DNA of 64,000 bases, taken from NCBI RefSeq assembly GCF_003344785.1, contig NZ_QPMK01000016.1, positions 61,875 through 125,874 of the forward strand. The letters are read 5' to 3'. Positions within the stretch are counted from its first letter, which is position 1; the number at the start of each line of letters is the position of its first letter. Under the pieces are notes generated by a model that was given only the letters and a program-made list of their open reading frames with translations, ran no database searches and was not told where the DNA came from. This document shows positions 1-7,290 of the stretch, one piece after another. This DNA comes from Thalassococcus profundi. GTDB taxonomy: Bacteria; Pseudomonadota; Alphaproteobacteria; Rhodobacterales; Rhodobacteraceae. A program made the position numbers and the translations under genes.

Positions 1-371
1 GAGACATCAGGTTCGAAACCCGCGTGTTCGGCCAGCATCATCGACAGCAGGCCCCAGAAGAAATCCGCGCCCGGGTAGCCTTCGATGCGGGCCTGTTCGG
101 TGCCGTCCTCGACCAGGATGAAGGTCGGGGTGAAATTCACCTTGCGGTCATAGGTGATTCCCTCGGGTGGGCCGTCGCGCAGATCGGCGCGCAGAAGCGG
201 CGCGTGCCGGCCTTCGCGGGTCTTGGGGTAGGCCTCGGCGATCTCTTCGTCCCAGCGCTCGCAGTAGACACAGCCGGGCTGTTCGACCATGACGAGCCGC
301 GGCTCTGCCAGGGCAGTGACCGGAGCGAATGCCCAGAGGACAAGGACGGGCAGGGCGAATGTGCGCAGCAT
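1..371 (-). CDS. soxS: SoxS-like periplasmic thioredoxin (partial, runs off the left edge)
   Basis: The leftward frame starts at the ATG at 371 and is still open at base 1, giving about 123 residues. A short signal peptide (hydrophobic residues 5-22, ending TALA) is followed by a thioredoxin-type redox motif, C34-V-Y-C37, and a cis-Pro-like TPTF segment. In Paracoccus sox clusters SoxS is a periplasmic thiol-disulfide protein encoded with the regulator SoxR and divergent from soxV. It is needed for full sulfur oxidation and reduces Sox partners. Position and motif fit here; soxR would lie just beyond the edge. It resembles SoxW (GCIYC) but is shorter. The missing C terminus prevents a length check. 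Confidence 0.8.
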   Translation of the reverse strand, partial: MLRTFALPVLVLWAFAPVTALAEPRLVMVEQPGCVYCERWDEEIAEAYPKTREGRHAPLLRADLRDGPPEGITYDRKVNFTPTFILVEDGTEQARIEGYPGADFFWGLLSMMLAEHAGFEPDV

Positions 372-408
372 CGGACTTCTGTTTGACCTTCTTCGGTTGC
401 ACAACGTA

Positions 409-424
409 ATATGAATATGTGAAT
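409..424. promoter_or_regulatory. Degenerate SoxR-type site between soxS and soxV
   Basis: The short divergent region between soxS and soxV holds ATATGA-ATAT-GTGAAT. The right half matches the 6-4-6 palindrome found at 1807, 4184 and 5979, but the left half is poor. ATGAAT and GTGAAT also stand as a direct repeat 8 bases apart. In Paracoccus and Pseudaminobacter the ArsR-family repressor SoxR binds the soxS-soxV gap, so a weak operator here is expected. The call rests on half a palindrome. Confidence 0.35.
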
Positions 425-445
425 TAAACAAGGAGCCCGTCGCCC

Positions 446-1183
446 GTGCTCGATATCTCGTTCGCCGGTGCAGCACTTGCGGGGCTGCTGAGCTTCTTCA
501 CTCCCTGCATCCTGCCGATGGTGCCCTTCTACCTGTGTTACATGGCAGGTCTGTCGATGGCGGAACTGCGCAGCGACGCCGGCATCCCGCCGGGCGCGCA
601 AAAGCGTCTTGTGCTGTCGTCGGTGTTCTTTGCGCTGGGAGTGACGACGATCTTCGTCCTACTGGGTATGGGGGCGACGGCGGTGGGCCGGGCCTTTGCC
701 GACTGGATGGACGTGCTGAAATACGGCGCCGCGGCGCTCTTGCTGGTCTTCGGGCTGCATTTCCTCGGGATCATCCGCGTGCCGATCCTCTACCGCGAGG
801 CGCGGGTTGACAGCAGCGCGGAGCCGACGACTGTGCTGGGCGCCTACGTCATGGGGCTGGCCTTCGGGTTCGGCTGGACGCCCTGCGTCGGCCCGGCGCT
901 GGCGTCGATCCTGATGATCGCCAGCGGCATGGGCGACATTACCCAGGGGGGGCTACTGCTGCTGGTCTACGGGCTGGCGATGACGGCGCCCTTCGTGGTC
1001 GCGGCGCTGTTTTCCGGGCCGTTCCTGCGCTGGACCGCGCGGCACCGGGACAAGCTCGCGCATGTCGAGAAAGTGATGGGCGGGATGCTCATCCTCTTTG
1101 CGATCCTGATCGCGACCGATACGGTAAACCTGATTGCCGATGCCATGATCCGGTGGTTTCCCGGATGGGTGTCGCTGAGCTGA
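446..1183 (+). CDS. soxV: SoxV, CcdA-type membrane electron carrier
   Basis: This 245-residue protein has about six membrane helices and two conserved cysteines in the CcdA/DsbD arrangement: C21 in FFTPCILP and C147 in FGWTPCVGP. CcdA-family proteins move reducing equivalents from cytoplasmic thioredoxin across the membrane. In sox clusters SoxV feeds periplasmic SoxW and SoxS, which keep the SoxY cysteine active. The start is a GTG at 446 with AGGAG about 10 bases upstream. It is divergent from soxS, and soxW follows within about 20 bases, so the two are probably co-transcribed. Confidence 0.9.
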   Translation: MLDISFAGAALAGLLSFFTPCILPMVPFYLCYMAGLSMAELRSDAGIPPGAQKRLVLSSVFFALGVTTIFVLLGMGATAVGRAFADWMDVLKYGAAALLLVFGLHFLGIIRVPILYREARVDSSAEPTTVLGAYVMGLAFGFGWTPCVGPALASILMIASGMGDITQGGLLLLVYGLAMTAPFVVAALFSGPFLRWTARHRDKLAHVEKVMGGMLILFAILIATDTVNLIADAMIRWFPGWVSLS

Positions 1184-1203
1184 CGCTTGGGAGGGCGAAA
1201 CAT

Positions 1204-1782
1204 ATGAAACACTGGATGACGGGACTTGCGGCAACGCTGATCGCCCTGCCGGTCTGGGCGGCTGAGCTGGGCGACGACGGCCTGCACAAGACCGACTGGA
1301 TGCGCGACACCTTCAAGGACCTGCGCGACGACCTGGCCGAGGCCAATGACGAGGGCAAGCGGCTGGTGCTCTTCTTCGAGCAGCGCGGCTGCATCTACTG
1401 CACGCAGATGCATGAAGAGGTGTTTCCCGATCCCACGATCTCGAACTACATCGAGGAGAACTACTTTGTCGTGCAACTGAACCTGCATGGCGACATCGAG
1501 GTGACCGACCTCGACGGAGAATCGCTGTCCGAGAAGGAGATGGCGCGGAAGTGGCGGGTGATGTTCACGCCGACCATCATGTTCCTGCCCGAAGAGGTGC
1601 CCGAGGACACGTCGGCCGCCGAGGCCGCGGTTGCGGTGATGCCGGGCGCCTTCGGAAAGGGCACCACGCTCGACATGTTCACCTGGGTCAATGAAAAGCG
1701 ATACCTGCTTGATAACGGTGAGGATTTTCAGCGATACCACGCGCGGATGATTCAGGAACGCGACAACGGCAAGACCGACTGA
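1204..1782 (+). CDS. soxW: SoxW, periplasmic thioredoxin
   Basis: This 192-residue exported thioredoxin-like protein has a signal peptide at residues 1-20 and the redox motif C63-I-Y-C66 after RG, followed by a FTPTIMF cis-Pro segment. It is the expected periplasmic electron acceptor from SoxV. The frame is open from 1153, but the ATG at 1204 is preferred: a GGGAGGGCGA ribosome site lies just upstream and only this start gives a proper signal peptide. It is the second thioredoxin of the cluster besides SoxS. Confidence 0.88.
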   Translation: MKHWMTGLAATLIALPVWAAELGDDGLHKTDWMRDTFKDLRDDLAEANDEGKRLVLFFEQRGCIYCTQMHEEVFPDPTISNYIEENYFVVQLNLHGDIEVTDLDGESLSEKEMARKWRVMFTPTIMFLPEEVPEDTSAAEAAVAVMPGAFGKGTTLDMFTWVNEKRYLLDNGEDFQRYHARMIQERDNGKTD

Positions 1783-1806
1783 CCGGCCGTGCGTTGAGCG
1801 GTATTT

Positions 1807-1822
1807 ATTCACTTCTGTGAAT
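1807..1822. promoter_or_regulatory. SoxR-type operator upstream of soxX
   Basis: A perfect 6-4-6 inverted repeat, ATTCAC-TTCT-GTGAAT, lies in the 128-base soxW-soxX gap. Closely related palindromes lie before soxB (4184) and soxC (5979). The soxW-soxX gap is a known SoxR target in Paracoccus and Pseudaminobacter, so this is probably an ArsR-family SoxR operator controlling soxXYZA. The palindrome is seen directly; the binding protein is inferred, because soxR is outside the window. Confidence 0.7.
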
Positions 1823-1910
1823 TTGTTGTTGCGTGTGTGTGGGCCGGTGGCCTACGGTATACCGGAACGATCCGCCGTCAGAGCGGAAGAGACAAGCCTA
1901 GGGAGGGAAC

Positions 1911-2384
1911 ATGAGGCTGACAGCAATCACGATGGCCGCGAGCCTGGTGGCGGGGGCGGCCCTGGCCGACGCGGTCGCGCCGGGCGACGTGACCTACACC
2001 GAATACGGCGAAATCGAAACATCGCTCAGCGGCGCGCCCGGCGACGCCGAGGCCGGCGCCAAGGTGATGACCACCCGCGGCCTGGGCAACTGCGTGGCCT
2101 GCCACAAGGTCGACGCGCTCGACGCGGCGTTCCAGGGCGAAGTCGGCCCGCCGCTCAACGGTGTCGGCGGGTATCGCAGCGAAGCGGAACTGCGCGGTAT
2201 CGTGGCCAACGCCAAGATGACTTTCGAAGGCACGGTGATGCCGGCCTTCTACAAGACCAGCGGCTTCATCCGCCCCGGAGACGGTTACACTGGCAAGGGG
2301 GCTGCAGAAGAGGACCTTGAACCGCTGCTGACGGCACAACAGATAGAAGACGTGGTCGCCTACCTGATGACGCTCAAGGACTGA
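1911..2384 (+). CDS. soxX: SoxX, monohaem c-type cytochrome of SoxAX
   Basis: This 157-residue periplasmic cytochrome has a signal peptide at residues 1-20, one haem site C61-V-A-C-H65 and a likely axial methionine at M110 in VMPAFY. SoxX pairs with SoxA; the complex oxidatively couples thiosulfate to the SoxY carrier cysteine, and electrons pass through the SoxX haem. AGGGAGGG precedes the ATG. It heads the soxXYZA unit, downstream of the palindrome at 1807. Length and motif spacing are normal for the family. Confidence 0.95.
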   Translation: MRLTAITMAASLVAGAALADAVAPGDVTYTEYGEIETSLSGAPGDAEAGAKVMTTRGLGNCVACHKVDALDAAFQGEVGPPLNGVGGYRSEAELRGIVANAKMTFEGTVMPAFYKTSGFIRPGDGYTGKGAAEEDLEPLLTAQQIEDVVAYLMTLKD

Positions 2385-2433
2385 GCAGGCCCCGCGGCCT
2401 GCCCGAGACTGCACGAGATTAAGGAGATAACTC

Positions 2434-2850
2434 ATGGATTTCACGAGACGCGAGACACTGGCGATGACCGCCGGTGCAGCGCTGATGACGGTCCTGCCGT
2501 TCCGCGCCAACGCAGCGGTCGATGACATGATCGCGGAGTTCACCGGCGGTGCCGACATCGCCGATTCCGGTGTCGAACTGACGGCACCCGAGATCGCCGA
2601 AAACGGCAACACCGTGCCGATCGAGGTCGCGGCCCCCGGCGCCAGCGCCATCATGGTGCTTGCCGCGGGCAACCCGACCCCGCCGGTCGCCACGTTCAAC
2701 TTCGGCCCGCTGGCCGCAAGCCAGGCCGCAAGCACGCGGATCCGCCTTGCCGGTACGCAGGAGGTGATCGCCATCGCCAAGCTCGAGGACGGCAGCTTTG
2801 CCCGCTCTTCGAAGATGGTGAAGGTCACCATCGGCGGCTGCGGCGGCTAA
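2434..2850 (+). CDS. soxY: SoxY, sulfur-carrier subunit of SoxYZ
   Basis: This 138-residue protein starts with a twin-arginine signal (TRRETLAM, then a hydrophobic stretch ending RANA) and ends in the diagnostic GGCGG tail, with C136 as the cysteine that carries the sulfur substrate through the Sox cycle. It forms a heterodimer with SoxZ and is probably exported folded with it. Neighbours soxX (upstream) and soxZ (34 bases downstream) support co-transcription. The intact C-terminal motif indicates a functional carrier. Confidence 0.96.
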   Translation: MDFTRRETLAMTAGAALMTVLPFRANAAVDDMIAEFTGGADIADSGVELTAPEIAENGNTVPIEVAAPGASAIMVLAAGNPTPPVATFNFGPLAASQAASTRIRLAGTQEVIAIAKLEDGSFARSSKMVKVTIGGCGG

Positions 2851-2884
2851 GTCAGACACAGCAGAGACACAAGGAGACGAGAAA

Positions 2885-3214
2885 ATGGCATCTGGAGTCA
2901 AACCCCGCGTCAAGGTCCCCAAGTCGGCTGCGGCTGGCGAGGAGATCACCATCAAGACGCTGATCAGCCACCCGATGGAATCCGGCCAGCGCAAGGACAG
3001 CGACGGCAACACCATCCCGCGCTCGATCATCAACCGCTTCACCTGCGACTTCAACGGCGAGAACGTCGTCGACGTGAAGATGGAGCCGGCGATTTCCACC
3101 AACCCGTATTTCGAGTTCACCGCGACGGTGCCCGAAGCCGGTGAATTCAAGTTCACCTGGTACGACGACGACGGGTCGGTCTACGAAGACGCAAAAGAAA
3201 TCGCCATCGGCTGA
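2885..3214 (+). CDS. soxZ: SoxZ, partner subunit of SoxYZ
   Basis: This 109-residue immunoglobulin-like protein lacks a signal peptide of its own, as usual for SoxZ, which is exported with SoxY through the Tat pathway. The N-terminal KPRVKVPKSA and the middle segment ISHPMESGQRKD are typical of the family. It holds SoxY and presents the carrier arm to SoxAX, SoxB and SoxCD. A strong GC hairpin follows its stop codon (3226-3255), before soxA. Confidence 0.95.
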   Translation: MASGVKPRVKVPKSAAAGEEITIKTLISHPMESGQRKDSDGNTIPRSIINRFTCDFNGENVVDVKMEPAISTNPYFEFTATVPEAGEFKFTWYDDDGSVYEDAKEIAIG

Positions 3215-3225
3215 AACCGGTGCGC

Positions 3226-3255
3226 GGCCCTGTCCCCGAACCGCGGGACAGGGCC
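3226..3255 (+). promoter_or_regulatory. Strong intercistronic hairpin between soxZ and soxA
   Basis: A perfect 11-base-pair inverted repeat, GGCCCTGTCCC / GGGACAGGGCC with an 8-base loop, follows soxZ. No T-run follows it, so it is not a classic intrinsic terminator. It may stabilise the soxXYZ message or reduce soxA expression relative to soxYZ. Confidence 0.6.
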
Positions 3256-3275
3256 GATTCCAGGGAGGGACAGAC

Positions 3276-4133
3276 ATGAATTTCAAGGCAATGACCGCCG
3301 TTGCGGCCGCGCTGATCGCCACGGCGCCGGCGCTGATGGCCGGCGGCCCGGACGATGACACCATGGTCATCAACGGCGAGATCGAGATGACCACCAAGAC
3401 CGAGGCGCCTGCGCACATGGAAGGCACCGGCATCGACACGATCATCTCGGGCTGGCACTTCCGCGAGGACGAGACCCAGAGCCAGCAGCTCGACGATTTC
3501 GAGAACCAGGGCATGATCTTCGTCGACAACGCCCGGGACGCCTGGGACACGGTCGAGGGCGAGGCGGGCGAATCCTGCGCCTCCTGCCATGGCACGCCCG
3601 AGGACATGGCCGGCGTGAAGCCGGTCTATCCCAAGTACGTCGACTCCGCCGGCGAGGTGCGCACCCTGCAGATGCAGATGAACGCCTGCCGGACCGAACG
3701 GATGCAGGCTGAGGCCTGGGGCTACGACGCCCAGCCCGCCATCGAGATGGAGGCGTTGATGAGCTCCGTGTCACGCGGCATGCCCGTGGATGTGGCCATC
3801 GACGGACCCGCCGCCGAGGCCTGGGAAATGGGCAAGGAGATCTACTACACCCGCTACGGTCAGCTCGAACTGGCCTGCGCGTCCTGCCACGAGGAAAATT
3901 ACGGCAACTATATCCGCGCCGACCACCTGAGCCAGGGCCAAGTCAACGGCTTTCCGACCTACCGCCTGAAGAACGCCAAGCTCAACGGCGTGCACAGCCG
4001 GTTCCGCGGCTGCGTGCGCGACACCCGTGCCGAGACCTTCAGCACCGGCAGCCCGGAATTCGTGGCGCTGGAGCTTTACGTCGCCTCGCGCGGCAACGGT
4101 CTTTCGGTCGAAGGGCCGTCGGTTCGCAACTGA
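3276..4133 (+). CDS. soxA: SoxA, dihaem cytochrome subunit of SoxAX
   Basis: This 285-residue exported protein has two haem sites, C101-A-S-C-H105 and C201-A-S-C-H205. C138 in NACR is the probable thiolate ligand of the first haem, and C246 in FRGCVRDTR is the expected persulfide-bearing active-site cysteine. It joins thiosulfate to SoxY together with SoxX. The ATG at 3276 is chosen because CAGGGAGGGA lies just before it and it gives a clean signal peptide; the frame is open further upstream, inside soxZ. A terminator follows at 4141. Confidence 0.96.
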   Translation: MNFKAMTAVAAALIATAPALMAGGPDDDTMVINGEIEMTTKTEAPAHMEGTGIDTIISGWHFREDETQSQQLDDFENQGMIFVDNARDAWDTVEGEAGESCASCHGTPEDMAGVKPVYPKYVDSAGEVRTLQMQMNACRTERMQAEAWGYDAQPAIEMEALMSSVSRGMPVDVAIDGPAAEAWEMGKEIYYTRYGQLELACASCHEENYGNYIRADHLSQGQVNGFPTYRLKNAKLNGVHSRFRGCVRDTRAETFSTGSPEFVALELYVASRGNGLSVEGPSVRN

Positions 4134-4140
4134 CCCATGA

Positions 4141-4171
4141 CCCCGCGCGCCTCGAGCTGCGCGGGGTTTTT
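4141..4171 (+). terminator. Intrinsic terminator after soxA
   Basis: CCCCGCGC and GCGCGGGG form a perfect 8-pair stem around a 10-base loop, followed by five Ts. It lies 8 bases after the soxA stop and before a new palindromic operator, so it separates soxXYZA from soxB. Confidence 0.8.
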
Positions 4172-4183
4172 CGCTCGCGAAAT

Positions 4184-4199
4184 ATGCACACATGCGAAT
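4184..4199. promoter_or_regulatory. SoxR-type operator upstream of soxB
   Basis: ATGCAC-ACAT-GCGAAT matches the ATTCAC-N4-GTGAAT palindrome seen before soxX, with one change per half. It lies between the soxA terminator and the soxB start, where a promoter is needed. Assignment to SoxR is inferred. Confidence 0.55.
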
Positions 4200-4229
4200 G
4201 TGTGGGCTGCAAACGGAAAGACCCTCCCG

Positions 4230-5927
4230 ATGATCTCCAGACGCGATTTCCTGCAAGTCTCGATGGCCACCACCGCGCTGGTGGGCGCCAGCGGTTTCGG
4301 CAACTGGTCCCGGCTGGCCGCGCAGCAGGCACTGACGCAGGACCAGCTGTTGCAATTTGACAGTTTCGGCAACCTGACGCTGATCCACGTGACCGACATC
4401 CACGCACAGCTGAAGCCGATCTATTTCCGCGAACCCGAGGTCAATATCGGCGTCGGCCCGAACCGGGGCGAGGTGCCGCATATCACCGGCGCCGATTTCC
4501 GCAAGCTTTACGGCATCGAGGACGGCAGCCCGTCGCATTACGCGCTGACATACAATGACTTTTCCGCGCTGGCGCAGGAATACGGCCGGGTCGGCGGGCT
4601 CGACCGCGTGGCCACGGTGATCAATTCGATCCGCGCCGAGCGGCCGGACGCGATCCTGCTGGATGGCGGCGACACCTGGCACGGCTCCTACACCTGCTAT
4701 CACACGCAGGGGCAGGACATGGTCAACGTGATGAACGCGCTCAAGCCCGATGCGATGACCTTCCACTGGGAATTCACGCTCGGGTCGGACCGCGTGCGCG
4801 AGCTGGTTGAGGGGCTGCCCTTCGGCGCGCTGGGCCAGAACATCTTTGACGCCGAATGGGACGAACCGGCGGAGCTGTTCAAACCCTACCAGTTTTTCGA
4901 ACGCGGTGGTGTCAAGGTCGCGGTGATCGGCCAGGCCTTCCCCTACATGCCCATCGCCAACCCGGGCTGGATGTTCCCGGAATACAGTTTCGGCATCCGC
5001 GACGAGCGCATGCAGGAAATGGTCGACGAGGTGCGCGGGCAGGGCGCGGAATGCGTCGTGCTTCTGAGCCACAACGGCTTTGACGTCGACAAGAAGATGG
5101 CCGCGCAGGTGACCGGCATCGACGTGATCCTGTCGGGCCACACCCATGATGCGCTGCCCGAGCCGGTGCTGGTGGGCGAGACGATCGTGGTGGCCTCCGG
5201 CTCCAACGGCAAGTTCGTGAGCCGCGTCGACCTCAATATCCAGGACGGCCGGATGATGGGCTTCCGCCACAAGCTGATCCCGATCCTGTCGGACGTGATC
5301 GCGCCCGATCCGGCGATGACCGCGCTCATCGACGAACAGCGCGCGCCCTTCGAATCCGCCATGTCCGAGGTGATCGGCCAGTCCGGCGGGCTGCTCTACC
5401 GGCGCGGCAACTTCAACGGCACTTGGGACGACGTGATCTGCGATGCGCTCTTGTCCGAGCGCGAGGCAGAGATCGCCATGAGCCCCGGCGTGCGCTGGGG
5501 GCCGAGCCTTCTGCCCGGGCAGGACATCACCCGCGAGGACATCTGGAACGTCACCTCGATGACCTATCCCAATGCCTACCGCACCGAAATGACCGGCGAA
5601 TTTCTCAAGATCGTGCTCGAGGACGTGGCCGACAACCTCTTCAATCCCGATCCCTACTACCAGCAGGGCGGTGACATGGTGCGCGTCGGCGGCATGGGTT
5701 ACCGCATCGACGTGACGAAGCCGGCGGGCGAGCGGATTTCCGAGATGACGATGCTGGCGACCGGCGAGCCCATCGACCCCGCGCGCAACTACGTCGTGGC
5801 GGGTTGGGCCAGCGTCAACGAAGGCACCGAGGGCCCGCCGATCTGGGAGGTGGTCGAGGCGCATATCGCCAAGCTCGGCACGGTCGAAGTTGGCGAGAAC
5901 ACCAGCGTCGAGGTTGTCGGCGCCTGA
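4230..5927 (+). CDS. soxB: SoxB, S-sulfosulfanyl-L-cysteine sulfohydrolase
   Basis: This 565-residue dinuclear-manganese hydrolase releases sulfate from SoxY-bound sulfone groups. It starts with a Tat signal (ISRRDFLQ) and belongs to the 5'-nucleotidase/metallophosphoesterase fold: TDIHAQL near residue 56, GGDTWHGS, the SoxB-specific FHWEFT segment, LLSHNG and GHTHD. The ATG at 4230 is chosen because it is preceded by GGAAAG and gives the twin-arginine leader; the frame is open from 4137, but that would run through the terminator and operator. It forms its own unit, with an operator before it and a terminator behind. Confidence 0.97.
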   Translation: MISRRDFLQVSMATTALVGASGFGNWSRLAAQQALTQDQLLQFDSFGNLTLIHVTDIHAQLKPIYFREPEVNIGVGPNRGEVPHITGADFRKLYGIEDGSPSHYALTYNDFSALAQEYGRVGGLDRVATVINSIRAERPDAILLDGGDTWHGSYTCYHTQGQDMVNVMNALKPDAMTFHWEFTLGSDRVRELVEGLPFGALGQNIFDAEWDEPAELFKPYQFFERGGVKVAVIGQAFPYMPIANPGWMFPEYSFGIRDERMQEMVDEVRGQGAECVVLLSHNGFDVDKKMAAQVTGIDVILSGHTHDALPEPVLVGETIVVASGSNGKFVSRVDLNIQDGRMMGFRHKLIPILSDVIAPDPAMTALIDEQRAPFESAMSEVIGQSGGLLYRRGNFNGTWDDVICDALLSEREAEIAMSPGVRWGPSLLPGQDITREDIWNVTSMTYPNAYRTEMTGEFLKIVLEDVADNLFNPDPYYQQGGDMVRVGGMGYRIDVTKPAGERISEMTMLATGEPIDPARNYVVAGWASVNEGTEGPPIWEVVEAHIAKLGTVEVGENTSVEVVGA

Positions 5928-5936
5928 AAGGTTGCA

Positions 5937-5967
5937 CGGCGGGTGCCGCGGGTGCCCGCCGATTTTT
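5937..5967 (+). terminator. Intrinsic terminator after soxB
   Basis: CGGCGGG and CCCGCCG form a 7-pair stem around an 11-base loop, followed by a run of five Ts. It lies 9 bases after the soxB stop, just before the palindrome at 5979. Confidence 0.7.
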
Positions 5968-5978
5968 CTGCAAAAATC

Positions 5979-5994
5979 ATTCACATAGGCGAAT
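5979..5994. promoter_or_regulatory. SoxR-type operator upstream of soxC
   Basis: ATTCAC-ATAG-GCGAAT is an inverted repeat with one imperfect pair, closely matching the perfect site at 1807. It lies 25 bases before the soxC start and right after the soxB terminator, so it probably controls soxCDEF separately. Confidence 0.62.
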
Positions 5995-6018
5995 GTGATG
6001 ATGCGAGAGGAGTCAAAG

Positions 6019-7290
6019 ATGACGCAAGACAGCAAGAGCGGCACCTCGCGCCGGGCGTTCCTGCGGGGCACGCTGGCGGCCGGGACGGCCGTCGCCGGTG
6101 CCGGCATGGCCCGGGCCGCGGGGCCGGATCCGCTGATCACCGAGGTGCAGCCCTGGGCGCAGGGCCTGGGCGACGGAGTCGACGCGACGCCTTACGGCCT
6201 GCCTATCGAATTCGAATCCGACGTGATCCGCCGCAACGTGCCCTGGCTCACGGCCGATCCGATCAGCTCGATCAACTTCACCCCGATCCACGCGCTCGAC
6301 GGCACGATCACCCCGCAGGGCTGCGCCTTCGAGCGGCACCATTCCGGCGCCATCGAACTCGCGAAGCCCGACTACCGGCTGATGGTCAACGGCCTTGTCG
6401 AAAAACCGCTGGTCTTCACCTATGCCGATCTCGAACGCTTCCCTCGGGAAAACCACGTCTATTTCTGCGAATGCGCCGCGAACACCGGCATGGAATGGGC
6501 GGGCGCGCAGCTCAATGGCGCGCAGTTCACTCATGGCATGATCCACAACATGGAATACACCGGCGTGTCGCTGCGCACCCTGCTGGAAGAGGCGGGCGCG
6601 GACCTTTCCGGCGACAAGTGGGTCTATGTCGAAGGCGCCGACGCGTCCTCGAACGGCCGCTCGATCCCGATGGAGAAGGCCCTGGACGACGTGCTCGTTG
6701 CGTTCAAGGCCAACGGCGAGGCTTTGCGCAAGGAGCACGGGTACCCGGTGCGCCTCGTCGTGCCAGGTTGGGAAGGCAACATGTGGGTCAAGTGGCTGCG
6801 CCGGATCGAGGTCATGGACGGCCCCGTGGAAAGCCGCGAGGAAACTAGCAAGTACACCGACGTGATGGAAGACGGCTCGGCGCGGAAATGGACCTGGGTG
6901 ATGGATGCGAAATCGGTCGTCACCAGCCCCAGCCCGCAGTCGCCGATCACCCACGGCGCCGGCCCGCTGGTCATCACCGGCCTGGCCTGGTCCGGCCACG
7001 GCAGGATCACCCGCGTCGACGTCAGCAAGGACGGCGGGATGACTTGGGAAACCGCGCGCCTGGCGCGCGAGGGGGAGAACAAGGCGCTGACGCGCTTCTA
7101 CCTCGACACCGAATGGGACGGCTCCGAGATGCTGCTGCAAAGCCGCGCCATGGATGAAACCGGCTATGTGCAGCCCACCAAGGCGCAGCTGCGCGAGGTG
7201 CGCGGGCTGAACTCGGTCTATCACAACAACTGCATCCAGACCTGGCACGTGAAGGAAAACGGAGAGGCGGAAAATGTCGAAGTTTCTTAA
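6019..7290 (+). CDS. soxC: SoxC, molybdenum subunit of the sulfur dehydrogenase SoxCD
   Basis: This 423-residue member of the sulfite-oxidase molybdopterin family has a twin-arginine leader (SRRAFLRG) and the molybdenum-ligating cysteine in ECAAN (C152). SoxCD removes six electrons from SoxY-bound sulfane, so its presence predicts complete oxidation of thiosulfate to sulfate without sulfur globules. The ATG at 6019 follows GAGAGGAG; start codons at 5995-6001 would overlap the operator. The end overlaps soxD by 17 bases. Confidence 0.95.
   Translation: MTQDSKSGTSRRAFLRGTLAAGTAVAGAGMARAAGPDPLITEVQPWAQGLGDGVDATPYGLPIEFESDVIRRNVPWLTADPISSINFTPIHALDGTITPQGCAFERHHSGAIELAKPDYRLMVNGLVEKPLVFTYADLERFPRENHVYFCECAANTGMEWAGAQLNGAQFTHGMIHNMEYTGVSLRTLLEEAGADLSGDKWVYVEGADASSNGRSIPMEKALDDVLVAFKANGEALRKEHGYPVRLVVPGWEGNMWVKWLRRIEVMDGPVESREETSKYTDVMEDGSARKWTWVMDAKSVVTSPSPQSPITHGAGPLVITGLAWSGHGRITRVDVSKDGGMTWETARLAREGENKALTRFYLDTEWDGSEMLLQSRAMDETGYVQPTKAQLREVRGLNSVYHNNCIQTWHVKENGEAENVEVS

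Noticed and set aside
137..601. A 154-codon leftward ORF overlapping soxS and soxV
   Set aside because: It is in a different frame from the thioredoxin-like soxS and runs antisense through the start of soxV; low complexity and no motif.
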